Origin: Nostoc carneum NIES-2107
GTDB lineage: Bacteria; Cyanobacteriota; Cyanobacteriia; Cyanobacteriales; Nostocaceae
Direction: 5' to 3'
DNA: 64,000 nt
NCBI GenBank assembly: GCA_002368155.1
Contig: AP018180.1
Location: 1,178,001-1,242,000 of the forward strand
Under the pieces are notes generated by a model. That model worked only from the letters and a program-made list of their open reading frames with translations, did no database searches and was not told the DNA's origin. Below are positions 9,629 through 18,272 of this stretch, piece after piece (position 1 is the first letter of the stretch; every line of letters begins with the position of its first letter). The position numbers were made by a program, and so were the translations under genes.

Positions 9629-9638
9629 ATGTCATTGT

Positions 9639-12239
9639 TCATTCCGCCTCTTCTAATTCGCCTGTTTCACCACTGTCGGGAGGAACTATCGCTACTCCGG
9701 TGATCGCATCATCGTCATCTAAGCGCTGTACTCTTACGCCTGTTGCCGATCGCGATTGTACAGAAATGGCATTGACAGCTTGACGAATAATAATACCGCG
9801 ATTGGTAACCATCATGATTTCATCATCGCTGTTGACAATCTGTAAGGTAGCTAATTGGTCTTTGGTTTTGCGGTTTTTAAATTTGGTTGCCATTAAACCT
9901 TGACCTGCCCGATTTTGCAAGCGGAATTGGGCTACAGGTACACGTTTGCCATATCCACCCATTGTAATTACCAACACCCAAGGGCCAGGACTACCATTAG
10001 CTGGTACTTCTGTGGTTTCTTCGGTTTCGATTTCTTCGGTTTCGATGATTTCTTCGATTTCGGCTTCAGTATCCGCCTCTGTACTCAAGGTATCGAGAAT
10101 TGCTGCGGGGAGGATATCCATACCCACCAGTTCGTCACCTGCTTTGAGTTTCATCGATTTCACACCACGCGTCGCCCTACCTAAAGGACGCAATTGTTCG
10201 TGGTTACATCTAAAGTGAATCGCCATCCCATGACGAGAACCAACAATCACGCTATCTTCTACCCTCGCACGACGTACCCAGCGCAGTTGATCGCCTTCTT
10301 CTAAGGAAATGGCGATTAAACCATTGGCCCGGATGTTACTAAATGCTGCTAATTCGGTTTTCTTAATGTTGCCACCTTTGGTCAGCATCACCAAGAATTC
10401 TTCACTGGTAAACTCATCAACTGGGACAATGGAGGTGATTTTTTCTTCCTTGGGAATTGGTAACAGTTGCACAATGGGAGTACCCCGGCTAGTACGAGAA
10501 CCCACAGGAATTTGATAAGTTTTTAGACAGTAAACGACACCGCGATCGCTAAAGAATAAAACGCTGTCGTGATCGCAGCAAGTTAAGAAATGTTCGATGG
10601 TGTCATCATCTTTAACTTTGGCTGCGGCTTTCCCTCTGGTTGCACGACTTTGGGCTTCAAAGGTATTAACTGGCATCCGTTTGATGTAACCTTGCTCTGT
10701 TAGCAAAATGATCACTTTTTCATTTGCGATCAAGTCAAGGTCATCGATTTCTCCCTCTGCATGGGTAATGACTGTGCGTCGGGGTGTGGCGTAGCTAGTT
10801 TTAATTTGTGAAACTTCGTCTTCAATGATTGACAGCACTCTTTCCCGGCGTGCCAAAATATCTTGCAGGTCGGCAATTTGCGCTTGTAAATCTTCGTGTT
10901 CTTGACGAATTTTATCTGCTTCTAGGGCTGTTAACCGCCGCAGTTGCATTTGTAAAATTGCATCAGCTTGGACTTCCGATAGCCCATAGGTGGTAATTAG
11001 TTCGCCTTTGGCTGTGGGTGCATCAGATGCATGGCGAATTAAGTTAATAATGGCATCTAAATGCGCTAGAGCAATTAATAAACCTTGTAAGATATGGTCG
11101 CGTTCTTCCGCTTTCCGCAGTTCATATCTGGTGCGGCGATTAATTGATTCAATGCGGAAATCGAGGAATACTTCTAAGAACTGCTTGAGTGTGAGGGTTT
11201 GGGGTTCCCCATTCACCAACGCCAGCATATTCGCCCCAAAGTTGGCTTGCAGTGGGGTCTGTTTGTAGAGGTTATTCAGTACTACTCTGGGATAAGCATC
11301 GCGCTTGAGTTCGATGACGATTCGCATCCCATCGCGATCGCTTTCATCGCGGATATCTGCAATTCCCTCGATGCGTTTTTCATTCACCAACTCGGCAATT
11401 TTTTCAATTAATGCAGCTTTGTTGGTTTGATAAGGCAATTCGGTGATGATAATTGCTTCTCTTTCTGGTCTTCCCCGTTGCTCAATAGTTTCGATGTTGG
11501 CTACACCACGCATGGTAATGGAACCTCGCCCGGTGGTGTAAGCTTCTTTAATTGCTGATGTTCCTAACACCTGTGCCCCTGTGGGAAAGTCGGGGCCGGG
11601 GATAAATTGCATTAACTGCAGATTGGTGATTTCTGGATTGTGAATTAATGCTACTAATCCATCAATCAATTCGCCCAAATTGTGCGGTGGGATATTAGTC
11701 GCCATCCCCACAGCAATCCCAGAGGAACCATTTAATAGCAACTGGGGAATACGTGCTGGTAGAACTGTGGGTTCTTGTTGGGAACCGTCGAAGTTATCAA
11801 TAAAATCTACGGTTTCGGACTCAATGTCGTGGAGTAAAGCTGTGCCAGTTAAAGCTTGCAAGCGACATTCTGTGTATCGCATTGCTGCTGGCGGATCGTT
11901 GTCTACGGAACCGAAGTTACCATGCCCATTGATTAAAGGCGATCGCATGGAAAAATCCTGTGCCATCCGCACCAACGCATCATACACCGCCGTATCACCG
12001 TGGGGATGATATTTACCTAAAACTTCCCCAACTACACGGGCGCATTTACGAAACGGGCGATCGTGCGTCAAACCTAGCTCGTGCATTGCGTAGAGGATGC
12101 GACGATGCACAGGTTTCAGACCATCCCTGGCATCTGGTAGCGCCCGACCCACAATCACACTCATGGCGTATTCCAGATAAGACCGGGACATCTCGTTCCG
12201 CAGATCTGTCGGGATAATCCTCTCCTGTGAGGTTGTCAT
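9639..12239 (-). CDS. gyrA: DNA gyrase subunit A
   Basis: The 866-aa breakage-reunion subunit of DNA gyrase, which with GyrB introduces negative supercoils using ATP. The N-terminal winged-helix region has [28 protein letters not shown] and the catalytic pair R121-Y122 in [10 protein letters not shown], matching E. coli numbering. Residue 83 of the quinolone region is Thr (E. coli Ser), and Asp87 is kept. The C-terminal beta-pinwheel contains the GyrA-box region ([12 protein letters not shown]). A strongly acidic Glu/Thr-rich insert (about nt 10010-10095) interrupts the pinwheel and is encoded by near-repeated GAAACCGAAGAA-type codons. Monocistronic on the minus strand. Confidence 0.95.
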   Translation of the reverse strand: MTTSQERIIPTDLRNEMSRSYLEYAMSVIVGRALPDARDGLKPVHRRILYAMHELGLTHDRPFRKCARVVGEVLGKYHPHGDTAVYDALVRMAQDFSMRSPLINGHGNFGSVDNDPPAAMRYTECRLQALTGTALLHDIESETVDFIDNFDGSQQEPTVLPARIPQLLLNGSSGIAVGMATNIPPHNLGELIDGLVALIHNPEITNLQLMQFIPGPDFPTGAQVLGTSAIKEAYTTGRGSITMRGVANIETIEQRGRPEREAIIITELPYQTNKAALIEKIAELVNEKRIEGIADIRDESDRDGMRIVIELKRDAYPRVVLNNLYKQTPLQANFGANMLALVNGEPQTLTLKQFLEVFLDFRIESINRRTRYELRKAEERDHILQGLLIALAHLDAIINLIRHASDAPTAKGELITTYGLSEVQADAILQMQLRRLTALEADKIRQEHEDLQAQIADLQDILARRERVLSIIEDEVSQIKTSYATPRRTVITHAEGEIDDLDLIANEKVIILLTEQGYIKRMPVNTFEAQSRATRGKAAAKVKDDDTIEHFLTCCDHDSVLFFSDRGVVYCLKTYQIPVGSRTSRGTPIVQLLPIPKEEKITSIVPVDEFTSEEFLVMLTKGGNIKKTELAAFSNIRANGLIAISLEEGDQLRWVRRARVEDSVIVGSRHGMAIHFRCNHEQLRPLGRATRGVKSMKLKAGDELVGMDILPAAILDTLSTEADTEAEIEEIIETEEIETEETTEVPANGSPGPWVLVITMGGYGKRVPVAQFRLQNRAGQGLMATKFKNRKTKDQLATLQIVNSDDEIMMVTNRGIIIRQAVNAISVQSRSATGVRVQRLDDDDAITGVAIVPPDSGETGELEEAE

Positions 12240-12663
12240 AACCTAAAAAACTCCAAAAATCGCAGATTTTAGCCCTTGTTCTTGACAAAATGCAAAATTA
12301 TTCCAAATTACTCTTGAATAATTGCCATATTTTGGTACAATTCTAGCACATATTGCTTTTTCTTGCCGGGAGAGCGGATTCAGGCAAGTAAGGAGGCTAC
12401 TGATTAGGAGATGGTCAATGACTGTCCCACACAGGCTTTTGCTGAAGAGTTAAGGGCAGTTAACTAAAAAGCCGCAAACATATAAGCAATTTAAAATTCA
12501 ACATCAAAAACTCTAATACACAAGGAGTTCTATGATTGCCATAAAATTAGATGCTAATCTAACTATCGACAGAACTGGGTAAATGTAGGATAACGGTATT
12601 GACTATTGGTAATCTTTAAGACTTTATATAATCATTAATTTTTTGAGAGACGCTAAAGCTACT
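12240..12663. other. Spacer between divergent gyrA and a small ORF
   Basis: It contains the gyrA leader on the minus strand and, at 12532-12582, a 16-codon reading frame behind a good AAGGAG site. No terminator or known riboswitch recognised. Confidence 0.5.
12532..12582 (+). pseudogene. Possible remnant of a small antitoxin-like ORF
   Basis: An AAGGAG ribosome site lies 6 bases before ATG, followed by MIAIKLDANLTIDRTG and a TAA. The start resembles short cyanobacterial antitoxin-like proteins (...LTVDIPPDI.PGEH..), which continue for about 60 residues. A one-base shift after RTG would extend the frame about 14 codons, without clear similarity. Speculative. Confidence 0.25.
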
Positions 12664-12876
12664 ATGATTTTTCAACAACTACACATTGGCGATTACTTTC
12701 GTATACCTGGTATTAGTTTTTCTTGCGTTTATAGAAAGGCTAGCAGCTCATCTTGCACTCTGGATATGGTTTTACGGCCTATCCGACGCAGCGCAATAGT
12801 TATACCATTGAATCGAGTAGAGTTGAGTAGATATATTGCCAAAAAGAAAGAACTTATTCAAGACTTAGAGGAGTGA
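12664..12876 (+). CDS. Conserved small protein of unknown function
   Basis: A protein of about 70 aa from ATG 12664, beginning MIFQQLHIGDYFRIPG. I prefer this to a TTG 21 bases upstream. It contains CVYRKASSSSC, reminiscent of small hypothetical proteins widespread in Nostocales (GDYF...YRKAS..SC), and a Lys-rich C-terminal helix (YIAKKKELIQDLEE). No signal peptide or membrane segment. It stands alone between gyrA (divergent) and a minus-strand pair. Function unknown. Confidence 0.55.
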   Translation: MIFQQLHIGDYFRIPGISFSCVYRKASSSSCTLDMVLRPIRRSAIVIPLNRVELSRYIAKKKELIQDLEE

Positions 12877-13036
12877 ATAAATAATTAAGATACAAGCCTA
12901 GAAATTGATTTACTCACCAGAAAAAATCTGAAATAACATTTATTCAAGCCCTCTGATTTATTCTTGGGGTTATTATTTTGAATTTTGCCTTTCCTAGAGG
13001 GGAATTATACCAAGTTGTAATCAAATTTAGTATCTG

Positions 13037-13076
13037 TCATTGCGACCGGAACGCAGTGTAGGGAAGCAATATCATT
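13037..13076. repeat. Dispersed cyanobacterial repeat (GCGACCGGAACGCAGTG type)
   Basis: The string CATTGCGACCGGAACGCAGT followed by AGGGAAGCAAT is a dispersed intergenic repeat known in many bacteria and cyanobacteria. It lies in the spacer 12877-13174, which otherwise holds nothing I recognise. Confidence 0.5.
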
Positions 13077-13174
13077 AATTTCAAGCTACTACAACAGACC
13101 ACTATTTAGTATTAATAGTTCTCCTATTCTCAAACAATACTGCCTTTACTCATCTAGCAAAGTCGTGTGTTGGG

Positions 13175-13471
13175 TTAACAATAAATTGTCACATCTTCAC
13201 CAAGTTCATCAGCTAAATAACTTAAAGCGCGGAAACGTAGCTCAACAAACTGTTCGTAGAAAGGGTTGAGTTTACAGAGGGGAGGAATATGAACTAGAGT
13301 GCGATCGCAGAATTTAATTTCTCGCTCAAAAGGACAACTTGCAGGAATCATTGTGCAGATGAAGCGTGCTAATCGGCAATTTTCTATTTTTAAGGATGTC
13401 AGGCGTTGACGTAGTGGTTGTAGTAAAACCTGAGCAAAATTGATAGAAGCGGACTGATTGGTAGACATCAT
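13175..13471 (-). CDS. Mo-dependent nitrogenase C-terminal-like protein
   Basis: A 98-aa protein whose C-terminal two thirds match the pattern of the Mo-nitrogenase C-terminal family of cyanobacteria: RLARFICTMIPASCPFERE, then HIPPLCKLNPFYEQ and LRFRALSYLADELGEDV. Such small proteins are common in diazotrophic cyanobacteria; their biochemical role is not established to my knowledge. The start (two adjacent ATGs) overlaps the stop of the upstream gene as ATGA, so the two are translationally coupled. No nif gene is visible in the window. Confidence 0.75.
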   Translation of the reverse strand: MMSTNQSASINFAQVLLQPLRQRLTSLKIENCRLARFICTMIPASCPFEREIKFCDRTLVHIPPLCKLNPFYEQFVELRFRALSYLADELGEDVTIYC

Positions 13472-13923
13472 ACTGTTAGGGAAGGGATTTGTTGAGATTC
13501 TTGGGGAATTACTAAAACTTTTTCCATGAAGAGGCTGTCAGAGTCGGAAACATCAGCCATAATTGCTTTTTTGGTTTGTTCATGCATCAAGATTTTACCT
13601 TGAGCATCAAAACTAAAGTCTTGGCTAGGAATAAATCCTTTGCTAATAAGTTTTTTTAGAGTAAATCTGGTAACTTCTACTAATAAATGCACGTAAGGTT
13701 TCCAAGCACATAAGTTATCTAAAACCCAGTGGAATGTTTTAGTATCCGTCAAAGATAATTCCAAGACTGCTGCTGTGAGAAAAGATTCTGTATCTTGAAC
13801 TCCCATACTAGTATTTAGTTGAGTTACCCAACATTCAGCTAGTTTTTTATCACGGAACTTTAAGATATAAAGGGCTCTTTCTAGATGGAAGTGGAACATT
13901 TCTAAATCTTTCATATTCACCAA
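13468..13923 (-). CDS. Hypothetical protein coupled to the Mo-nitrogenase-like gene
   Basis: A 151-aa soluble, mostly helical protein (MVNMKDLEMFHFHLERALYI...). I do not recognise a family. It has no signal peptide or membrane segment. An ATG three codons later (MKDLEMF) is a possible alternative start. The stop overlaps the start of the downstream gene by 4 bases, so the two are probably made together. Confidence 0.65.
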   Translation of the reverse strand: MVNMKDLEMFHFHLERALYILKFRDKKLAECWVTQLNTSMGVQDTESFLTAAVLELSLTDTKTFHWVLDNLCAWKPYVHLLVEVTRFTLKKLISKGFIPSQDFSFDAQGKILMHEQTKKAIMADVSDSDSLFMEKVLVIPQESQQIPSLTV

Positions 13924-13954
13924 ATAAAATACAGCAACAACAACTTGAATACTT

Positions 13955-14023
13955 TTCGGTTAAGGGGAAAAAGGGGAATGGGAAAAGGGAAATAAAAACC
14001 TTTAACCTTTAACCTTTTCCCCA
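13955..14023. repeat. Purine/pyrimidine mirror hairpin repeat
   Basis: A G/A-rich stretch (TTCGGTTAAGGGGAAAAAGG...) is followed by its C/T-rich complement (CCTTTAACC...CTTTTCCCCAAAACC), forming a long imperfect hairpin. Related elements lie at 36470-36527, 52243-52350 and 59419-59492. Confidence 0.6.
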
Positions 14024-14131
14024 AAACCAATTTTGAGTTCAAAACGCTTAACCAAGTATTATTGACAACAACTTAGCCACTAGCTACTAAATCGAGAACT
14101 TAACTTTCCACATCGTTGAAGGAGAGGAAAT

Positions 14132-14160
14132 GGGGTAGAGGAGAGTTGTTGCTCTACCCC
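14132..14160. terminator. Hairpin downstream of the receiver gene
   Basis: GGGGTAGAG (14132-14140) and CTCTACCCC (14152-14160) form a perfect 9-bp stem with an 11-base loop, about 107 bp past the stop of the minus-strand receiver gene. Only a weak T tail follows on either strand. The rest of the spacer 13924-14266 holds the mirror hairpin and nothing else I recognise. Confidence 0.5.
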
Positions 14161-14266
14161 GTTAAGGTGTTACCGAGTTAGTGGTTTTTCTAGTTGCTTT
14201 TAACTGTAAAACTCAAAAATGCAGAAATTGTGGAGATGAAAGAAATTTAGAAAGAATTTTTCTTAG

Positions 14267-14641
14267 CTACCAGTTGAGAGCGCTGGCTATTTGCCCAGGT
14301 AATTTCATGGCTTTAAACGGCTTAGTAATAATTGCTTGCACTCCCAGTTCCGCAAATCGGCGCTGTTCGGTAGCTTGAGCCTTTGCTGTTAGCAAAATCA
14401 CAGGAATTGGCTTCGTGCTGGGATTCGCTTGTAAGGCTTGAAAGGTAGCGATTCCATCCATATCAGGCATCATCACATCCAACAGGATCAAATCTGGTTG
14501 TTCGGCAATTGCTTTAGCCAATCCCTCACTCCCAGAAGCTGCAGTGGAAACTTCCCAACCGCCTACAGTTTTCAAGGCGAGTTCAGCTACAGCCCGAATA
14601 TCATATTCATCATCAACGATGAGAATGTGTTTCGTAGTCAT
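14267..14641 (-). CDS. Single-domain response regulator (CheY-like)
   Basis: A 124-aa stand-alone receiver domain: acidic pair in ILIVDDEYD, phosphoacceptor Asp in LILLDVMMPDMDG, Thr/Ser switch in VILLTAKAQ, and Lys in ITKPFKAM. No output domain. It is the third gene of a minus-strand two-component cluster, 61 bp after the hybrid kinase, so it is a likely phosphorelay partner of that kinase. Specificity cannot be read from the sequence. Confidence 0.93.
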   Translation of the reverse strand: MTTKHILIVDDEYDIRAVAELALKTVGGWEVSTAASGSEGLAKAIAEQPDLILLDVMMPDMDGIATFQALQANPSTKPIPVILLTAKAQATEQRRFAELGVQAIITKPFKAMKLPGQIASALNW

Positions 14642-14702
14642 GTTAAATCTACCTGTACATTAGCGTGAAAAAGCATTACCAATTACCCATTACCCTGATT
14701 AA

Positions 14703-17700
14703 CTATTTGCTACCAATCATACGGTTGAGTAAGTTAATCACTCGCTGTTCAAATTCTTGGGGAGAAATGCGCCCTTTGGTGAGGAAGAGGGTTTGCCCTA
14801 ACTTTAAGCGATCGCGATCGCTATCATCTAAATCGCGTGCTGTGTACACAACTAAGGGCACGTGACATAGGCGTTGATGTTGTCGTAGCCAATCAACTAC
14901 AGCAAAACCGTCATTTTCTGGTAATCCCAAATCTAGTACCAACAAGTCAGGGATGATATTCTGGCTGACTTGAATAGCTTCTTTTCCGGTTTGGGCATAA
15001 AAGGTGAGGATGTTGTGACGATTGAATAAAGCAATCAATACCTGTGCCAAATCTGTGTCGTCTTCAATAATCAAGACTTTGATTGATTGATTTTGGCTAG
15101 CGGTAGCTTTTTCTAAGGCTTGGTACAACAACTTGCTAGTGGGAGGTTTGACAATCCAGTCGCTAATGTTGTGTGGCAGATTTTTATGAGCATCGGGTAA
15201 CAAACCACTAAGAATAATCACCGGGATGTTTTGGGTGTGTGGCTGTTGTTTGAGAATCGCTAGGGTTTCCCAACCATCCATATCTGGCATCATCAAGTTG
15301 AGAATAATTGCATCAGGATGGTGCAATTTTGCCTGTTCTACAGCTTCTTGTCCTGATGCAGCTGCCAAGACGCGGTAACCCTGTCGTTCTAGCATGGTTT
15401 GGACGACAACCCGCACCGAAGGGTCATCGTCACACTCAATTACTAAAGGGAGCGCAGCCAACGTATTTTCTTTTGGAAGTAAAGATGGATTGGTATTTTC
15501 GCGATCGCCTGTGTTTTCTGGTTCTATAGTTTCTGTGTCATCTTCTGAGGCGATAGGTAAGGTAAATATGAAAGTGCTGCCTTCTCCTAAGGTACTTTCA
15601 ACCCAAATTTGCCCTTGATGATGCTGCAAAATACTGCGACAAATAGCTAAACCTAAACCCGTACCACCTTTTTGGCGGGAGTCTGAGGCATCAACTTGTC
15701 CAAAACGCTCAAAAATCGATTCTAGTTTCTCTGCTGGGATACCTCGACCTTGGTCTTTAACTTTGAACAAAATTTGTTTGCTGAAGGGTGCTGCTTTCTC
15801 TGCTGTAATTTCCGCACTCAATGAAACCGTAGAACCCTCAGGGGAAAACTTAATTGCATTACTGAGTAAGTTGGTGAAAACTTGAATGATACGGTCGGGA
15901 TCAGCCCAAAGAGGCGCGGATAGGGGAGAAACTGCTAATTTTACCCCTGCTGGCTCTGCCATTTCCTCTACAGTTTCTATTGATTGATTCATCAAATCGG
16001 CAGCATCGCAGCTTTCCGGAGTCATCTGCACCTTACCAGACTCGATGCGCTCGATATCGAGGATGTCATTAATTAAACGTACTAGCCTATCTGTATTACT
16101 CGCCGCAATATTTAACATCCGTTGCGCTTCTTCTGGCTGGGTTTGCAGCACTCCACCCGCTAATAAATCTAATGCACCAGAAATAGAAGTGAGGGGTGTT
16201 CGCAATTCGTGGCTAACTATCGAGACAAATTCATCTTTGAGGCGATCAATTTCGCGGCGATCGCTAATGTCTTTCATAAAGCAATAATGGCCGATGAATT
16301 GCTGTTGGCGATCATAGGCTGTGACCATGACTACTTGTTTATCAAAAACTGTTTTATCTTTCCGCACGCCTCTAGCTTCCGCTTCCACCTTGCCATTAAT
16401 TAGCATTTGTTGGTACGCAACGCTCAATTTCTCTACATCTTCTGGATGAACAGTCAACACCCAGTCCATACCAATCATTTCCTCTGGCTGATAACCAGCC
16501 ATGTTGGCATAAGCGGGATTGACTTTGATATAACGTCCTTCCTGATCTAACTGTGATATACCTTCTACTGCGCTTGTTAGTGCTGTACTGAGGTGGCGAA
16601 GTTCTTCTTCAGCGCGTTTGCGTTCGGTAATATCGTTATTAATCTTCAGAGTTTTTTGGGGTCTACCTTGTTCGTCGCGCTGCAATGCCCAACGGCTGAA
16701 CACAATAACAGGAGTACCATCACGTTTAGTTTGTACGAGTTCGCCTGACCAACGCCCTGTTTGCAAAAGTTCGGCTTCAATTTCAGCTAGCGGTTGGGGA
16801 AATTGAGTTTGCAAGAATTCATGAGAAATTTTGCCGATCGCTTCTTGTTTCGTCCAGCCATACATCTGTTCTGCACCGCGATTCCAAAAGTCAATCTCAC
16901 CTTTGGAGTTGCGAACCATGATGGTGTCGTAAGTCAGGTCAAGGAGAAATGCTTGTTTCTTTAATTCTTCTTCTGATTCTTTGCGATCGCTTATGTCTTC
17001 AACTACATAAGAAAATCGTTGACGACCACTGCAATCGCTATTAATTGCTGAAACTGTTGCTGACAGCCATTTCTTAGCGGTGGGAGTTTCGTGAGTATAT
17101 TCAAAGCGAACGGGAGCATGGGTGCGTTCAGCTTCCCGATATTTCTCAATCCATTGGTTGATATACTGTTGCGGCGCGCCCATTTCGCTGGCTAGCCGAT
17201 TCTGCATTGCACCTGGTGTTAGCCCATAAAAGTTCGCGGCTGCTAAGTTATCAGAAATATGCAAGACATCATTATCCACAATTTCCACAATTCCCATCAG
17301 CATTGAGGCGCTGTTAAAGAAACTGCGGAGGGTGGCTTCACTTTGACTTAGGGCTTCTTCAGTGCGTTTGCGTTCACTAATATCTGTGATCGTGCCAATA
17401 AAATCTGTAAATTCTCCTTGACTTCCTACCTCTGGTACTGCTTGAGTTAATACCCAAACAGTTTTACCCTGGGGATTGCGAAAACGATGCTCACATTTAA
17501 AGGGTAAGTTTTGCTGTGTAGTTTCTTGCCATTGCCTAATCACGCGATCGCGGTCTTCTGGATGCAATGATTCTATCCAGCCTTTTCCCAGCGCCTTTTC
17601 CAAAGAAGCACCCATAATCTGACAGGCTAGCTCATTCATAAAAGTGCAGTTTCCAGCAGCATCGGTACGGAAAATGCCCACTGGTGCAGTTTGAGCTAAA

Positions 17701-18173
17701 GTTACATACTGATATTCGCTTTGGCGCAAAGCCTCCTCAAGCCTTTGATATTCGCTGATTTGCTGCTGTAATTTTTGATTAGCTGCTTCTAACTCAGGTT
17801 TACTAGGTTTTTCTAGGGCTTTGGGCAATATTTTTAATAGCACCACAAAAGTATAAATTGAAACTATAGCCGTAATTGCTTTTAGAACCCCAAATACCCA
17901 ATAATTTGCATCCCAAACTATCCAAACTCCCATCAAATGAGTTGTGCCACAAGCAACTAAAAACGCTCCAAACAAAAGCAACAGATTTTTAGCAGGCGAA
18001 TCTTGGCGCTGATTCCCGAAATAGAGCAATATCGCAGAAATCGCATAATAAGCCAGAGTAATTAAGCAATCAAATAACAGATGTAACCACATCAACCCTT
18101 GATTACCGAGATAGTGATTTTGCGGTAAAATCAAGGTTATTAATGTAAAAAAGTTATATAGTAATCCAGACAT
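14703..18173 (-). CDS. Hybrid sensor histidine kinase with ethylene-receptor-like N-terminus
   Basis: About 1156 aa from the ATG at 18173. An upstream in-frame ATG (18251) would add a peptide encoded by repeats and is rejected. Order: three membrane helices (about 28-115) closely matching plant ETR1, with Asp35, Tyr42, Cys75 and His79 in FDCLITLAYY and GAFLVACGTTHL; a short coiled coil; four PAS domains with PAC motifs (about 140-640); HisKA with SHELRTPL; HATPase (NLLSNAIKFS, DQGRGIP, GTGLGL); and two receivers. In the first receiver the phospho-Asp is Asn (codon 15297-15299), so it cannot be phosphorylated normally; the second keeps Asp in LLVLDLGLP. It sits between a large response regulator gene and a single receiver. 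Ethylene/copper binding is inferred from residue conservation. Confidence 0.9.
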   Translation of the reverse strand: MSGLLYNFFTLITLILPQNHYLGNQGLMWLHLLFDCLITLAYYAISAILLYFGNQRQDSPAKNLLLLFGAFLVACGTTHLMGVWIVWDANYWVFGVLKAITAIVSIYTFVVLLKILPKALEKPSKPELEAANQKLQQQISEYQRLEEALRQSEYQYVTLAQTAPVGIFRTDAAGNCTFMNELACQIMGASLEKALGKGWIESLHPEDRDRVIRQWQETTQQNLPFKCEHRFRNPQGKTVWVLTQAVPEVGSQGEFTDFIGTITDISERKRTEEALSQSEATLRSFFNSASMLMGIVEIVDNDVLHISDNLAAANFYGLTPGAMQNRLASEMGAPQQYINQWIEKYREAERTHAPVRFEYTHETPTAKKWLSATVSAINSDCSGRQRFSYVVEDISDRKESEEELKKQAFLLDLTYDTIMVRNSKGEIDFWNRGAEQMYGWTKQEAIGKISHEFLQTQFPQPLAEIEAELLQTGRWSGELVQTKRDGTPVIVFSRWALQRDEQGRPQKTLKINNDITERKRAEEELRHLSTALTSAVEGISQLDQEGRYIKVNPAYANMAGYQPEEMIGMDWVLTVHPEDVEKLSVAYQQMLINGKVEAEARGVRKDKTVFDKQVVMVTAYDRQQQFIGHYCFMKDISDRREIDRLKDEFVSIVSHELRTPLTSISGALDLLAGGVLQTQPEEAQRMLNIAASNTDRLVRLINDILDIERIESGKVQMTPESCDAADLMNQSIETVEEMAEPAGVKLAVSPLSAPLWADPDRIIQVFTNLLSNAIKFSPEGSTVSLSAEITAEKAAPFSKQILFKVKDQGRGIPAEKLESIFERFGQVDASDSRQKGGTGLGLAICRSILQHHQGQIWVESTLGEGSTFIFTLPIASEDDTETIEPENTGDRENTNPSLLPKENTLAALPLVIECDDDPSVRVVVQTMLERQGYRVLAAASGQEAVEQAKLHHPDAIILNLMMPDMDGWETLAILKQQPHTQNIPVIILSGLLPDAHKNLPHNISDWIVKPPTSKLLYQALEKATASQNQSIKVLIIEDDTDLAQVLIALFNRHNILTFYAQTGKEAIQVSQNIIPDLLVLDLGLPENDGFAVVDWLRQHQRLCHVPLVVYTARDLDDSDRDRLKLGQTLFLTKGRISPQEFEQRVINLLNRMIGSK

Positions 18174-18239
18174 ATAGCATCCTACCTTAAAAATAAGGGG
18201 AGATGAGGGGACAAGGGGACAAGGGGAAATAACAAACAC

Positions 18240-18272
18240 CCAATTACCCATTACCCATTACCCATTACCCCT
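18240..18272. repeat. Heptamer tandem repeat (ATTACCC)
   Basis: Tandem ATTACCC units. On the minus strand they form the 3' end of the upstream response regulator gene, including its TAA, and precede the kinase gene. Confidence 0.8.

Noticed and set aside
18174-18251. N-terminal extension of the hybrid kinase from ATG 18251
   Set aside because: The extra 26 residues are translated from heptamer repeats and spacer. The conserved membrane domain starts at the ATG at 18173, which has a usable ribosome site.
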